Source of the DNA: Calycina herbarum
Taxonomy: Eukaryota; Ascomycota; Leotiomycetes; Helotiales; Pezizellaceae
Length of the DNA stretch: 64,000 nt
Direction of reading: 5' to 3'
Assembly: GCA_001414485.1 (NCBI GenBank)
Contig: LLEY01000010.1
Span: 248,001-312,000, forward strand
Below the pieces are notes generated by a model that searched no databases, was not told the DNA's origin, and saw nothing but the letters and a program-made list of their open reading frames with translations. The number at the start of each line of letters is the position of its first letter. The first letter of the stretch is position 1. This document shows positions 36,414 through 47,636 of this stretch, piece by piece. A program made the translations under genes and the position numbers.

Positions 36414-37537
36414 ATGACTTCTATCCCACTTCAGCAGATCGTTGAGCCGACTGCAACGCCCCATGCTGAAAATGAAGTGCCCAATAATCCAACTCTGACC
36501 CCACGTCCGAATATTCTACTCCGTCTACTCGGGTTTCGATATCAACTGCGTGATGATCGAGACAGGCATATTAGAATACGCAACTGTGAGTTCTCTATCG
36601 CAAAACATATTCCAATCGCTAAAGACAAATTGAACTAAAAGCTGAAGACCCCCCCCCCCCCCCCCCCCGGGGATATTCCCGGATAGCTGTTTGCCTCGAT
36701 AGTGACTTGCTGGAGACCGCCCATTATCGTCGATTTGGTGATCTTCACGCCAGAAGCCTCCTATATAAACAAGTTAAGCTCACCGCTCTCCAAGAAAGGC
36801 TTGCAAAACTCGATGAAAAAGACTCCGAAATGCCCAATATACATAGATCGAGGCTGTCAAAATGAGGAACGCAAAAGCCTGATGGATGAGATAGACCGGG
36901 AAATGGACGCCCACGGTAAGTTCTCGGAATTGTCTGGCATGGGCAAACGGGAAACAGCTAATGATATACATCACATAGATAATCTACTTCTCCGAGAAAA
37001 GAAACTCTGGAAACTTCCTAAACCTGGTAAAAAAGAGCATAGGAACTTTTTGGATTACATGTAGACCAAGAATCATCAGGGAAAAGACGAGAACAATTTC
37101 CTCTACCACGAATACGACTTTGTGGTATTTCATGATCATGAATATAGCTGGTTAGATGATCGCTTAAAGGTCTTTATGGAAGGCCGTTCATTTTTTACAG
37201 CTCTAAGTGTATATTTCAAATCCTTCAGATATATATTTAAACTCAAGATTACCACCAGTCCTATGAAACCTTCACCGCTATAGCGAAAATTGTTATTGTT
37301 GTAGCCTCCTCATTGCCTTTACTTTTACTGGTCTTCGTGTTTCTTGCGGGTGAACTTTCTGCAATCAAAATGGCTGACATTACTCTTCTATTTGCTTTGG
37401 CTTTTACTGTGCTTATTTCATTTTGTACAAATGCAAAAAGATAGGAGGTCTTTGCAGCAACTGCAGCTTATTGTGCGGTCTTGGTGGTTTTCATTGAAAA
37501 TCTGCAGCAAAGTCAACTTTCGAGGAGGGACGGTTAA
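36414..37537 (+). pseudogene. DUF6594 membrane-protein pseudogene
   Basis: The start MTSIPLQQIVEPTATPHAEN and the first exon end at 36585 (GTGAGT donor). The next exon starts with a 20-C run (36649-36668) that continues GGATATTCC to give GYSRIAVCLDSD, then HYRRFGDLHARSLLYKQVKL, typical of DUF6594. A later intron is suggested by GTAAGT at about 36916 and ACATAG at about 36980. The C terminus holds three membrane segments (ETFTAIAKIVIVVASSLPLL, LLVFVFLAGELSAIK, ITLLFALAFTVLISF) and EVFAATAAYCAVLVVFIENL. It is broken by a frameshift in AAAA at about 36859 and in-frame TAG codons at 37062 (expected Trp) and 37442. The C run may also disturb frame. Confidence 0.75.
36649..36672 (+). repeat. C20-G4 homopolymer tract
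   Basis: Twenty C bases are followed by four G bases, within what was the second exon of the DUF6594 gene. Such a run is prone to length change and can form four-stranded structures on the G-rich strand. Confidence 0.9.
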
Positions 37538-38235
37538 TAGAGTGGGGGAAAAGTCGTTTTTCTAGGAAGGAATGGTTGATTGGTTAGCCCCGATAATTTC
37601 CTTCTGCAGAGGTGAAGAAAAATATATCTTGAAATTCTTACACTGCTAAAGTTTCCTCGGAAAAAGTCGTTGCTGAAAATAGAAAGCGGAACAAAAGCAA
37701 AGAAATTATTAGTTAGCTAATTTGTAAGGCAAAGCTCGAGTATTTAACTTGAAACTTAAGAGACGCCTCGAGAAAATCAATGTTCTTTGTTCTCAACAAT
37801 CATCGTTTCTTGGTGAGTGAATAAGGGATAGTGAGCGAGAAGTGGCGGTGTGACACAGTTTTGATTGTTTCCAGAAAACCTCAAAATTATCCCCAAACAA
37901 TAGCAATTATGACCTTATTAAAATAACATATGACCAGTAAAACCTGTTCAGTACAATAAAAGGGACACTTCTCCCATGATTGGTGAACGTTGGTTTATTC
38001 TCTTTCCTTGTTCTAAAAAATAGTATTATGATATGTTTCAGAATATGATACGTATAGACGTGAATATATTCACTTACGAATAAACAACTGTTATGATGTG
38101 AACAAATCAGAGCACAAGCATTTAAGAATTTTCGATGATTCTCATCTCCAGATGAACTCTTTCCTTCAAAAATATTTCCACCTTCGAAACTTGACACCGC
38201 TACCGAACATACGAAACCTTGATTTAGCATACAAA
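37538..38235. other. Intergenic
   Basis: No gene is supported. It contains the leader of the SANT-like gene at 38236. Confidence 0.5.
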
Positions 38236-39075
38236 ATGGAAGTTAGCCACAAGCCCCGAGCAACCCGTTTGCCGTGGACAGAGACTGAAGACCGCCTTCT
38301 GTATTACTGGCTGGAACACATCAAGTCCAACCATCTCTCAAGTAAAGCGATCGGTATCGAGATGGCCAAGGAAGTTGAGTTTCTTAAATCCCTGGATGAT
38401 CCCAGTCTTTCCTTCCCAGTCCCGGCGAGAAAGTATACGGACAACGCCATCAAGAACCGGATCAACAAAATGAAGGAAGGGAAGCTCATATTCCATCCTC
38501 TTCCACCCCGGAATCCCGATCGTCGAATCGCGGAGGATGAGGTAAGTGTAAATGGCCTTGGTCTTGATACTCTTTGTTTCTCTGTCCCAACAACGGGACC
38601 TCGATTCCAAGAAGTGCCACTGGAAGATACCAGTTTTGGGATGTTAGTTCCACCAGGTGGACAGATACCCCAATACGATATGCTTCTGAGACAGCCAGCA
38701 GACGAGATGGGAAATTTTGATGAGTATCAAGAAGACTTCTTCCGACCAACAGAAACGGGAGAGTACCAGGTTGCATGTAACCCCACCCATAATTCTTTTA
38801 TGGAGGATTACGATGCATGGTTAGCTCTACAACCACTCCGCGATTATTTGGGCTATCCAAACTCCATAAATTTCCCGGTAAACCCCAATCCCCACATGAA
38901 TACTGCCGCGACCGTGGTGTCGGAAGCTGATCGCATTAGTCCAGAAATTCGCTCAATAGAGGCAACTCTGCAAAGAGCCCGGATGCACCACGAGGTGGAT
39001 AAGCTTCCTGAAGAACTCGGTTGGTGGGCACCTCCCCAAGAACCAAGTCCTTGGAGGGAGTTTCCACAACTTTGA
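38236..39075 (+). CDS. SANT/Myb-like protein (279 aa)
   Basis: A single open frame from the in-frame ATG at 38236. MEVSHKPRATRLPWTETEDR, then LLYYWLEHIKSNHLSSKAIG and YTDNAIKNRINKMKEGKL form a Trp-containing helix-turn-helix of Myb/SANT type at about residues 10-85. The rest is acidic and Pro-rich without known motifs. A strong GTAAGT at 38540 lies in frame but no acceptor keeps phase, so I leave it unspliced. It resembles the genes at 24765 and 62538 in architecture (small SANT-like head, disordered tail), but the sequence similarity is weak, so common ancestry is uncertain. A DNA-binding role is inferred from the domain type. Confidence 0.7.
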   Translation: MEVSHKPRATRLPWTETEDRLLYYWLEHIKSNHLSSKAIGIEMAKEVEFLKSLDDPSLSFPVPARKYTDNAIKNRINKMKEGKLIFHPLPPRNPDRRIAEDEVSVNGLGLDTLCFSVPTTGPRFQEVPLEDTSFGMLVPPGGQIPQYDMLLRQPADEMGNFDEYQEDFFRPTETGEYQVACNPTHNSFMEDYDAWLALQPLRDYLGYPNSINFPVNPNPHMNTAATVVSEADRISPEIRSIEATLQRARMHHEVDKLPEELGWWAPPQEPSPWREFPQL

Positions 39076-39488
39076 GGAGATGACAACCGGATGGATTGTT
39101 TGATTTGGAAGCTGATGATAGCCCTGGATTCCTTGCTGCTTAGCATATGATTTGCTGGGCGGTGATTAGATAGGAAGACGTGAAGATACGGAAATAAATT
39201 GCATGAGCCCCTTATGAATGAATAACCACAATAGCAAAGAAAACAATAACGCGAAAGTGTAAGAAAAGTGACATCGTGACTCGAGAGATCTAGAAAGTTG
39301 TGACAATGAATTGTAAAGGGAAATGTGATTTTTTACTTCAGATTGTTTCGTTCCTTCCTTCTACGGGATCTGCCGAAACTCCACTTGACTCGGTTAAAAT
39401 TCTTCACTCCCCACAACCTTACCCACATACTAGAAACCTTCTCTTTTGCAAACAACCAAATGTCCTCCATCCAAAAGAGAACTCAAAT

Positions 39489-39578
39489 GGTCGGGTGGTG
39501 TAGTTGGTTATCACATCTCGTTAACATTGGTTAACATCAATACCGAGAAGGTCCTGGGATCGAGTCCCAGCTCGATCA
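39489..39578 (+). tRNA. tRNA-Val (anticodon AAC), with intron
   Basis: The acceptor stem GGTCGGG pairs with CTCGATC (two G-U pairs), the D arm is TGGTGTAGTTGGTTATCA, the anticodon stem TCTCG/CGAGA encloses TTAACA + intron + C, and the T arm is CTGGG/CCCAG around ATCGAGT. The anticodon is AAC (39523-39525). The 16 nt intron is 39527-39542, right after position 37 as expected. The A and B promoter boxes are internal, and TTTT at 39588-39591 is a Pol III terminator. Confidence 0.93.
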
Positions 39579-40442
39579 AATCTCTTCTTTTGCCACTATT
39601 TGCTCTCACTTTGGGCTTCTTTTTGCTCTTTACATCCATTGAGGGGTGTTGGGTTTGGGATATTCCAACGAGATGAGTCTTTCAAAGTTTCTCGAACTTA
39701 TTCACTTTTGATTCCTTTTGTCAAAGCACGGGAGTGTCCGCTTTCCAGTATTCCCTTCCAGGTCATGTTTTCCCGCTTATTTTTGCAATATACAAAGCAA
39801 ACCACGTTACTCCAAATTCGAGGACCCTTGGTAGTTCTTTCTTGAAGGAGAATTTCTCATTCAAAAATATCGGAGGCGTTGCCCCACCCTGATGATTTTC
39901 TGAACGTCTCTGGAGAACCGAGTGAGCTGGACAAATACTGTGTAAAATCTTCATTCGGGATCCTCGTGAACATTTTGGAAGCTCATGGTTCGGGACTTTT
40001 GGCATGTTCGGGATGGGGGGGTTGTACCCCGGGAATCACATGTTCAGCCCGTCCGGTTCATAGGGAAAGAGCAACAAGAGGCTGTCAATGGTGATTGGAA
40101 CAGGTCTCACCAGCTCGAAAATTTGGCAAGAGCATCTGTACCAGAAGTTGGAAACCAAGCAGGCGGCACCAAAAATTTCCCAAAGAGAGAAGGATGGAAG
40201 CGCGTGGTTTTGCCAAGCAGCCTGAGAAGGAGGAAGGTGCGAATGTTTCTCCCTCATCATCAAAACCGCCCTTCCCCCCAGCAAAGTTTGGTTTCTTTTC
40301 TTCGAACATCACAACTATCATCACTTGCACCATACTCGAACAGACTTACAATTATTCCAGACCTCTCATCGCTCGAAACACTCATCCACAATCCCCAAGA
40401 CCAACATACTCCGAAATCGACATCCCATCAACAATCAACAAC
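39579..40442. other. Intergenic
   Basis: No supported protein gene between the tRNA and the membrane-protein gene at 40443. Open frames at 39985 and 40095 overlap the leader of the downstream gene and lack independent support. Confidence 0.45.
39588..39591 (+). terminator. Pol III T-run terminator of tRNA-Val
   Basis: TTTT begins 10 bp after the discriminator base of the tRNA. Confidence 0.6.
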
Positions 40443-41032
40443 ATGGAACAAGCAATGGCGCTAGAAAAAGCCCCAGAACCAATCCCAGAACATTTCATTG
40501 CTGCGAATGAGCCACAAGCTGCCGGAAACACAATGCTTGACTTACAACCGCTCGTGATGTTCAGTTACTGTGTCGTTCTGGTTCCTCTGGCTTTCTATCT
40601 CGTCCTAGGCCTTCATTCGTACCAGGAAATCAGCAACACCGGCAAAGCGGGCATGATTGGATATATGTTCAAAACCAAAGCGGCAATCACCAGTATCACG
40701 CCCCTTGCAAATCTCTTCTGTGTGTGGTATCTATGCGGGACGCGTCAAGCAGATGCCACGACACGCAGCCATTTCGTCGATGCATGTCAATACCTCCAAA
40801 AAGGATTTCAGGAGGATTTCGTTGGTTGCATGTTCTTTACACTGGGAGCGTCATGCCCGGTGGATTTGAAATGGGAGGCGGCCGGGTTACTGGCGAGAGC
40901 TGCCGGTTGGGTGTTGTGGAGACAATTCCACTTACAGACCAGTAAGTCTATCTCCAATCTCCACAACACTTGCTCTGTTGCTTATTTTGTTTGTTAGCGG
41001 GACAAACATTCGAGGCGGCTTTGAGAATCTGA
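40443..41032 (+). CDS. Small membrane protein (177 aa)
   Basis: Exons 40443-40941 and 40998-41032 (phase 1, GTAAGT..TTGTTAG). The first ATG after an AACA leader starts MEQAMALEKAPEPIPEHFIA. Membrane segments are near residues 33-57 (LVMFSYCVVLVPLAFYLVLG) and 75-95 (ITSITPLANLFCVWYLCG). A predicted amphipathic or third hydrophobic part is near residues 115-150 (FVGCMFFTLGASCPV, LLARAAGWVLW). The last exon encodes TTGQTFEAALRI. I recognise no family. A small integral membrane protein of unknown location and role. Confidence 0.65.
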
Positions 41033-41619
41033 GTCCTCCGCACTGCATGGACGAGATAGCGTGGTGAGCCGGGATTCAACGAAAAGGGAGAGTGCGCGGA
41101 AGGGGAGAAAGGGGATGTTGCTGTGTTACAATGAAGGGGAGCGATGGGCTATGGAAAGTAGCATCTGGCACAGAAGCTGAACAGTAGATGGATATCTCCA
41201 ACGGCGAATGAAGTCTCATCGTCCTTCCTCAAAAACCCCCCTGTTCTTCCGCTGTTCATGATAGTGATCCATGAAATCGTGGGATTCGAAGGAGAGGTAA
41301 AGGGCTTTTGAGATCTGAGATCACCTTGGCTGCCGGACCAAAGGAAACCTCGGAGGAGAATGTTGGATTGAGATAAAAATGTTTGTTGTTGATCATTTTC
41401 TTGTCGTTTCCAAACCACCAAACCACGCCAAGCCCATTTGGGCTTGGCGCCCCTCAACCCCGCTTTACCCAATTGGGCATTTCCAAATCTCTCCTCTTTC
41501 TTCAACAACTCACCATCCCAGACAAAACTCACTCTTCCTCTACACAAGAGAATTTTCAAACCCTTTATCAATTGATCCAATCTCACCAAGTTCAGCTACA
41601 AAATCAAATAAAAGTTACG
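41033..41619. other. Intergenic
   Basis: The leader of the methyltransferase gene occupies the end of this stretch. Overlapping minus-strand frames were rejected. Confidence 0.5.
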
Positions 41620-42828
41620 ATGACGACAGTTCCCGCATCCCCAACATCTGACCCCGCCAAACCCAACGAAGTAATCGAGAAATACACCATCCCAGAACCC
41701 GAGCCTTTCATCTCTTTCGCGGCTCTTAAAGACCGAATTAGACACCACTATGAGCTGGCATCAGATTACTATTACTCCCTCTGGTAATTTCCAGCTCCAT
41801 TACAGCCCTACCTCAATTTTCTTACCCCTCCATACAAAAACTACCCCTCTATCTGAATAGAAACTCATCACGTGTGTCATATCTCAGGGGCGAACATATC
41901 CACCACGGCTACTTTCTCACACCCCAAGATACAAAAGAAAAAGCCCAGCTCCAACTCATTTCCCTCCTCCTCGAACGATCCGCTCTACCAAAAGGTGTCA
42001 AAGTTCTCGATGTAGGTTGTGGAATCGGAGGTACATCTCGGTATCTAGCCAAGGAATGGGGATGCGAAGTCACCGGAGTAACGATCAGTGGACGACAAGT
42101 TGAACTCGCCAAGAAGCTTACTTTGGAAGCTGGTGGTATTTTGGGCGAGAGCGAGAAAGAGAAAGAAGCAGAAACCTATAAATTGGGAGAAGGTTCTGTA
42201 CGATTCATCGAGTTGGACGCTGAGAAGATGGGAGAGTATTTCGTGACTGCACCAAACGAGGAAACATTTGATTGTGTTTGGATTTCGGAGGCTATGAGCC
42301 ATTTACCGAATAAAGAGTTGTTTTTCCAAAACTCCGAGAAGCTTTTGAAATCTGGGGGGAAATTGGTGGTTGCTGATTGGTTCAAGGATGAAGGGTTGAG
42401 TGAGAAGCAATTCAAGGATGATATTTCGCCTATTGAGGGTTGGTTCCCATTTTCTTCGAGTTGTTCGATTGTTTGGATCGTTGAGCTGACGAAAAAATAG
42501 ATGGAATGTTACTTCCTCCACTTTGTACCCAGACCGATTATGTCCGCCATGCTGAAGGAGCAGGGTTGAAGATCTTCGCTGAACCATTTGATATCAGCAA
42601 GCAAGTTTCCAAGACTTGGTAAGTCATCCCACTCTGGCTCCCGTTTTCCAGATACTGATTGATTCCAGGGATATTTCGTGGACTCTCATACAAAATCCAG
42701 CACTCTGGGCTTTCGCGGTTGCCCAAGGCAGAGATGGATTGGCTTTCATGCAAGCATTCAGAGCAATGAGACGAGGATTTGCAAACGGTACATTCCGGTA
42801 TGCTGTCATGGCTTTCCAGAAACCTTGA
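41620..42828 (+). CDS. SAM-dependent methyltransferase, tocopherol-methyltransferase-like (330 aa)
   Basis: Exons 41620-41783, 41888-42438, 42501-42618 and 42669-42828 are joined in frame. Residues 38-70 read RIRHHYELASDYYYSLWGEH then IHHGYFL, the N-terminal motif of the gamma-tocopherol/sterol-type class I methyltransferases. The SAM-binding motif I is VLDVGCGIGGTSRYLA (about residue 95). Motif-like EETFDCVWISEAMSHLP and LLKSGGKLVVADW follow. The C-terminal part has PPLCTQTDYVRHAEGAGL and WTLIQNPALWAFAVAQGRDG. The acceptor is not shown by sequence; a small lipid-soluble or secondary metabolite is likely. No obvious biosynthetic partner is adjacent. Complete and well spliced, so probably functional. 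Confidence 0.85.
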
Positions 42829-44187
42829 GTGGTGGCAAAGCCCGGTGAGACCACCAGACGAAGTTTATGCAGATGCGAGTCGATGATTATGATTGATGAT
42901 GAGAAGGCAAGAGCTCCGAGTAGAAGTGTAGATAGAGAGGGTATCACAGTTAATCTTGCTAGATATGTGCCAAATTTGCTAGAAATTGACTTCAAATCAG
43001 TGGGTTGTCGAGCAGATGTGTGGAAAGCAGAGTACCTCCCATGTTTATCTCTCCTTCCCAATGTATCCCTCCCAGATACAAGATGTCCGCCTGGATCGCT
43101 CAACTCATAGGAGATTCTGGAGCCCAGTTTCTTAGAATGCGTTTTATCTTATTGTATGTACAGTACGTGCAATGGCTTAAATGCGAACCAAAGTTATCTG
43201 AACTGTGCTCATTGCGGTTCGCATCTAGGCTGTTCACGTGTTTTAGTCCATATTAGGCGACCTGCATATTTTGTTACACATCGTTTTACCCTTTGATAGA
43301 CTAAAAACCCTTTGCCAAAACATCCTTTTCCGACCTTAGAAACCACAACGTAAATAAATAAGAAGACCTTCTATTTCACCTAGTGAAATCACCCTCAAGC
43401 TCATTGATATTTTGATATATTAACTAATAATTGTTGATGGGAGTGTATGGATGATGAACGGCCTGATGGCTGGATTTGACAGACACGTGACAAGGTAGCG
43501 AAGGAAGGGAAGAGTTGGAGTGTTCTATAATTTCTACCTGAGATGTTTCAAAGACCTACTCACACTACTTGGTGGAAATTCCAGGCTTTCGGCGTTGGTT
43601 TTTAGAAGTCATTCTCGATTTCCTTGCACTTGGCCCGTTTTTACACCTCCTTTCTCTCCATCTTCACAATCACATTCTTTTTAATCTCTATTCCTCTGCT
43701 TATGTATCATCCTATTCCCACTCGGTAGGCACTTTAGAGCGTAGATTTGAAAGCTGGTAAGAATGTTTATTTTTAAGGGTTAGGTACTTTGAAAGTAGGT
43801 CCTAGTATGTATTTGTTTCTAATTACAGAACTGACCTATTCTATTGGAGATATTAAACTCGTTAAATCAAGGACTGAGATAAATACACAAGCTAAGTGTC
43901 TAATCTTTGTAAGAGGTTTTGAACTGAACTCTTACTTCCTAAAGAGCAACAACACCCAAAGGAAGGAAATATTAGTCTTATCATAGGTACTTCAAACTCA
44001 CTTTACTCTACTATAACACGGCAAATCAAAATTAATGTATAGAGAGATGATCAATTCTTAGAAGAAGCTACAAGACGAAGGGTCAAAAAGCAGGTAGCAG
44101 TAACTAATCTACAAGGTATGTGCAAGGACAGAAAGATTCAAGTTTCAAAAGACTATCTCAAGGAGCCTCAAGGGCACCATATCAATA
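42829..44187. other. Intergenic, 1.4 kb
   Basis: No supported gene. The part near 43780-44000 is AT-rich. It ends at the 3' end of gene D. Confidence 0.5.
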
Positions 44188-45477
44188 CTAGTAATCATCT
44201 AATTTCTGCAACCAATCCACCTTCACAGCGAAGGGGTATCTCCAACTCTCATATCCAACATTTTCAAGCTCGTTGTGAATGATGGTTTTGTCATCAAACT
44301 CCTCTAATTTCTTGTGATTGTGACAAACCAATTGCAGGCTCTCCAAAGCCGCGAAAACCCTATCTCCATTTTCGTCCCGCTCATTCAACGCCTCGGCAAT
44401 GTCTGCTGCACTGGTGGTACGGAAGCAAAACTCAAACCGAAGATGCCGTAGTTTCGTTTTGGCGTTTATGTCTTCGCGGAGATCTGTCATCGCATCTGTC
44501 ATAGCACCGTCATGACTGATTCGAGTCCAGCAACTGAGCACGCCGCAAAGATCACATTCAATCGAGAGGGTGTCTCTGCTGTAGTCGAAATAGGGGTATG
44601 GACGTGTTCTGGTAATCACAGGTGCGTTTTCGAGGTGTTTGTGTATAACACTAAGCCGGGAAGCTGGAATGTAAAGACGAGGGAACGTGTTGGTGGCATA
44701 AGTGAAATTATATGTCTCTATGTTGAAGGCGGATCGGATTGTCCTCCTAGAGTCTTCTGTGAACACATACCCCGCGATTTCTGTGATGATCTCCGCGGGG
44801 ACATGGTATTTCTTCCAAACTGAAGAACATCTGCGGATGACGTCTTTAGTCTGAAGTCGTTGAGTGCTCATCGGATGTTGGCAGACTTCCGGAAGCATGG
44901 TCCAGTAATTTTCTGGAAATGTTAGTATGAAAAGTGGGTAATGGGATAAGGGTATTTACTCAGCTTGCCAACCTCCTCAAAACCCGAATCATCGCCATAT
45001 TTGGTCAATTCGTAGTCCCAGTCAACCTCGCCGGAATTGTTATCAGTTGATGGATGTTCATCGTCATCAGATTCGAGCTCATCATCCGTTTCAGTTTCCT
45101 CGTCGCTGTCCGGCCCCTCATCCACGTGTTCCTCATCAGAGTCATTTTCCTCATCGGAATCGTGTTCGTCATCAGAACCACTTTCCTCATCAGAGTGGGG
45201 TGTGGTGAGAGTATTCTCCTCTGTGGAGTTGGTGTCACTGAAACATATCGAGGCCTTTCTGGATTTAGCGGGGGATTTGATGTTGTTGGCATTTGGAAGC
45301 TCGCCCAAGACTCGGCGCTGCTTTGTGTCTTTGGACTTGGGAGTGTCAAGAGACATCCTGGGTGATATTGTGTTAGGTGGATGACGCGTCAATAGGGAAA
45401 GGAAGATGGATGACTTACTTCTTTGTCTTTTCTGCTAGGATTTCTAAGGAGTTTTCTGATTTGCTAAGAAAGGACAT
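44188..45477 (-). CDS. Acidic paralog D, F-box-like remnant domain (393 aa)
   Basis: Exons 45477-45419, 45357-44960 and 44912-44188 are joined in frame by 61 and 47 nt introns. The start is MSFLSKSENSLEILAEKTKK. A Lys-rich stretch is followed by an extended Asp/Glu/Ser run (DSDEENDSDEEHVDEGPDSD) at about residues 75-135. A segment with VPAEIITEIAGYVF resembles the P-E-I core of F-box/2EXR motifs. Then comes a conserved block shared with gene E: RPYPYFDYSRDTLSIECDLC, then AAKT-like LRHLRFEFCFRTTSAADIA and the final VDWLQKLDDY. No enzyme motif is visible. I do not recognise the family; the pairing with gene E is clear from sequence and exon structure. Confidence 0.75.
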
Positions 45478-47636
45478 GATGAGTTGTGTAAGACTGGAAG
45501 TTGGTTGGTTATTTGTTTGGTTGCGGAAGTTGTTGTGTTGTGTTGAATAGCAAAGAGCCTTGTTTACATGCTAGGGAACGCGTTTATTTATATTAGAGCG
45601 TGGCGCTTATTGTGATCTGGATAAACACCGGATCACAGGGCAACACTAGGACCGATGTGGTTGAAAAGAGGTGAATTGACTTTGATTGTAATCAGAGCCC
45701 TTAAGCGAAGATTCAAAAGTAAATGTACCCTTTCAGCAATAGGTGCTCTCAGTAAGTAGGATTACGAACATAAAAACAAACCCATCAATATGTTAATAAC
45801 TATAGACAAAAGAGCAAAGGAAGGAAAGTAATAATAGTTTTCAGAACTGAAACTGAAAGAGAACCTGAGAAATAATTTGAATTAAGTAGATACTCATAAA
45901 ATGTTGTTAGTAATCATATGATACATAGAAACAACCACCTACAAACAGCATACTTAGCCAATATACATGCCAATGAGCTTGCCCCACCACATGGATAATA
46001 AATGTTTACTATTTGCTGATCACCTGCTGTAACCTTTCAATTTAATAACAAACTCCTCTGACCAAGTGTGTTTGATCTACCAAGGAAAAGCAGTCATCTC
46101 CAACAAATCGCTGTTTTTTTTTTCCAAAAAGGACCAACCCTCTGCATTCCAGTACATCCTAACGAGTGCCCCAAGCTTGACCTCACATATCGAACGACGA
46201 TCAGTAACACCTTAGAGACCCCAATAAAATAGATTGAAATTGTTTTACAACACCGCGAGCGTATATAGAATTTTAAACGCTTCTTCCATCAAAGTCTTCT
46301 CCGGCATCGAACTGAGCAGAATGGAATAGTGCCGATATCCCCTGACACAAAAAGGAAAAACACCGAGAATGTTTCATCTTAGCCCTGGGTGTAGTACCAG
46401 AGCGAATTATCTATAACATAAGTTCTACGAGTGGTGTAAAGTGGGATAAGAGTATCAACTTTACTTGTGGGTAGGGGAAGACAATGGGTTTCGGCTAGCT
46501 CTATTAGAAGCCCCGCTAGCACATATACACAATTATTTGCGGTTAAATTGTGAAGAGCCCTTTGACTATCGGATGTTTTCTTCCACGGGATCTATTTTTG
46601 GTCAAATATTATACAATTAGGCAAGGGCTGAAGAGCAATTTCCAGGCATAGAAGAGAGCACTATATATCGGAGATATGCTGTAATTGGGCGTGGTTCTCG
46701 ACCTCCTGAAATGTATTTAGAACTTGGGGGATGGAGAGGTTTATTATTTTCTACTCGTTTTACCTGTGCGAGTAATAAAGAAGCGCAAATGGTTTAGGTT
46801 TTCCGGAGACTTCTCAGTTCCTTCCGCCTCTAAGATAAGTCTTAACATCGCTATGTTGAGAAACTATTTTTGTGACTTTGGTGCTTTCCTTTTCACGAAG
46901 ACAATGTAAGTTAAATAACTGGAGTATAGAAATCAATAGGATTCAAAATCAGTTATTCACGAACAAATTGTTTACGAGCTTGTCCTCTAGAGATCTTCAG
47001 GTCAGGTGCCAGGATGCAGAGAGTGAGCTCAATATTGCAGTGGAGTTTAAACTAGAACGAAACTCTGAAATCATCAGATACCCCACGGGTACCCTACTAC
47101 TAAGCTGAAAGATAAGTGTTAGATAAATATAATTTCCCCCATAAGATAGAGGAGATTTGGACAGCTTCAAGCAACAAGGAGTTGAAAACAAGAGGATAGT
47201 GATTGGAAGAACGGTGGCTGATAGTAACGTTAACTTTAATTACCTTCTATGAACGAAAACAATATACTCGCTTAAGCGAGGCATCTATTGTAGGTACAAA
47301 GTATCAGTCAAACATGAAACACAGCCCACCTCGACCACCACAAAATTGGAAGGCACGATTCTTCCTAACCCCACTTCTTATCCACAGTCCGACCGGAATA
47401 AGTAGTGAGAAAAGCTCGCTTATAGATAAGTATTTAATACCATCTACTCTTATACCGTTTAGAACCTAATCCAAGCAACTTAATTATTCTGATCTTTTTA
47501 AATAGTTCTATTTTATAAACAATATTAAGATAAGCATCTAATATTATACACTTCTAGAAATAGAAAAAGCGTTAACTCATTTGATTAATTTAATTATTCT
47601 AATATTCTGGAATAACTCACATATGCGCACTTGTTG
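45478..47636. other. Intergenic, 2.2 kb
   Basis: No supported gene. The part near 47480-47636 is AT-rich and lies directly downstream of the SNF2 gene. Confidence 0.5.

Noticed and set aside
38540..38620. An intron in the SANT-like gene starting at GTAAGT 38540.
   Set aside because: No nearby acceptor keeps frame, and the unspliced frame is open throughout.
40095..40442. An N-terminal extension of the membrane-protein gene from 40095.
   Set aside because: The extension is Lys/Pro-rich without an in-frame ATG context as good as 40443, and the leader looks like a CT-rich fungal 5' UTR.
41149..41589. A 146-codon minus-strand frame overlapping the methyltransferase leader.
   Set aside because: It overlaps the 5' leader of a well-supported gene and has no domain or splice support.
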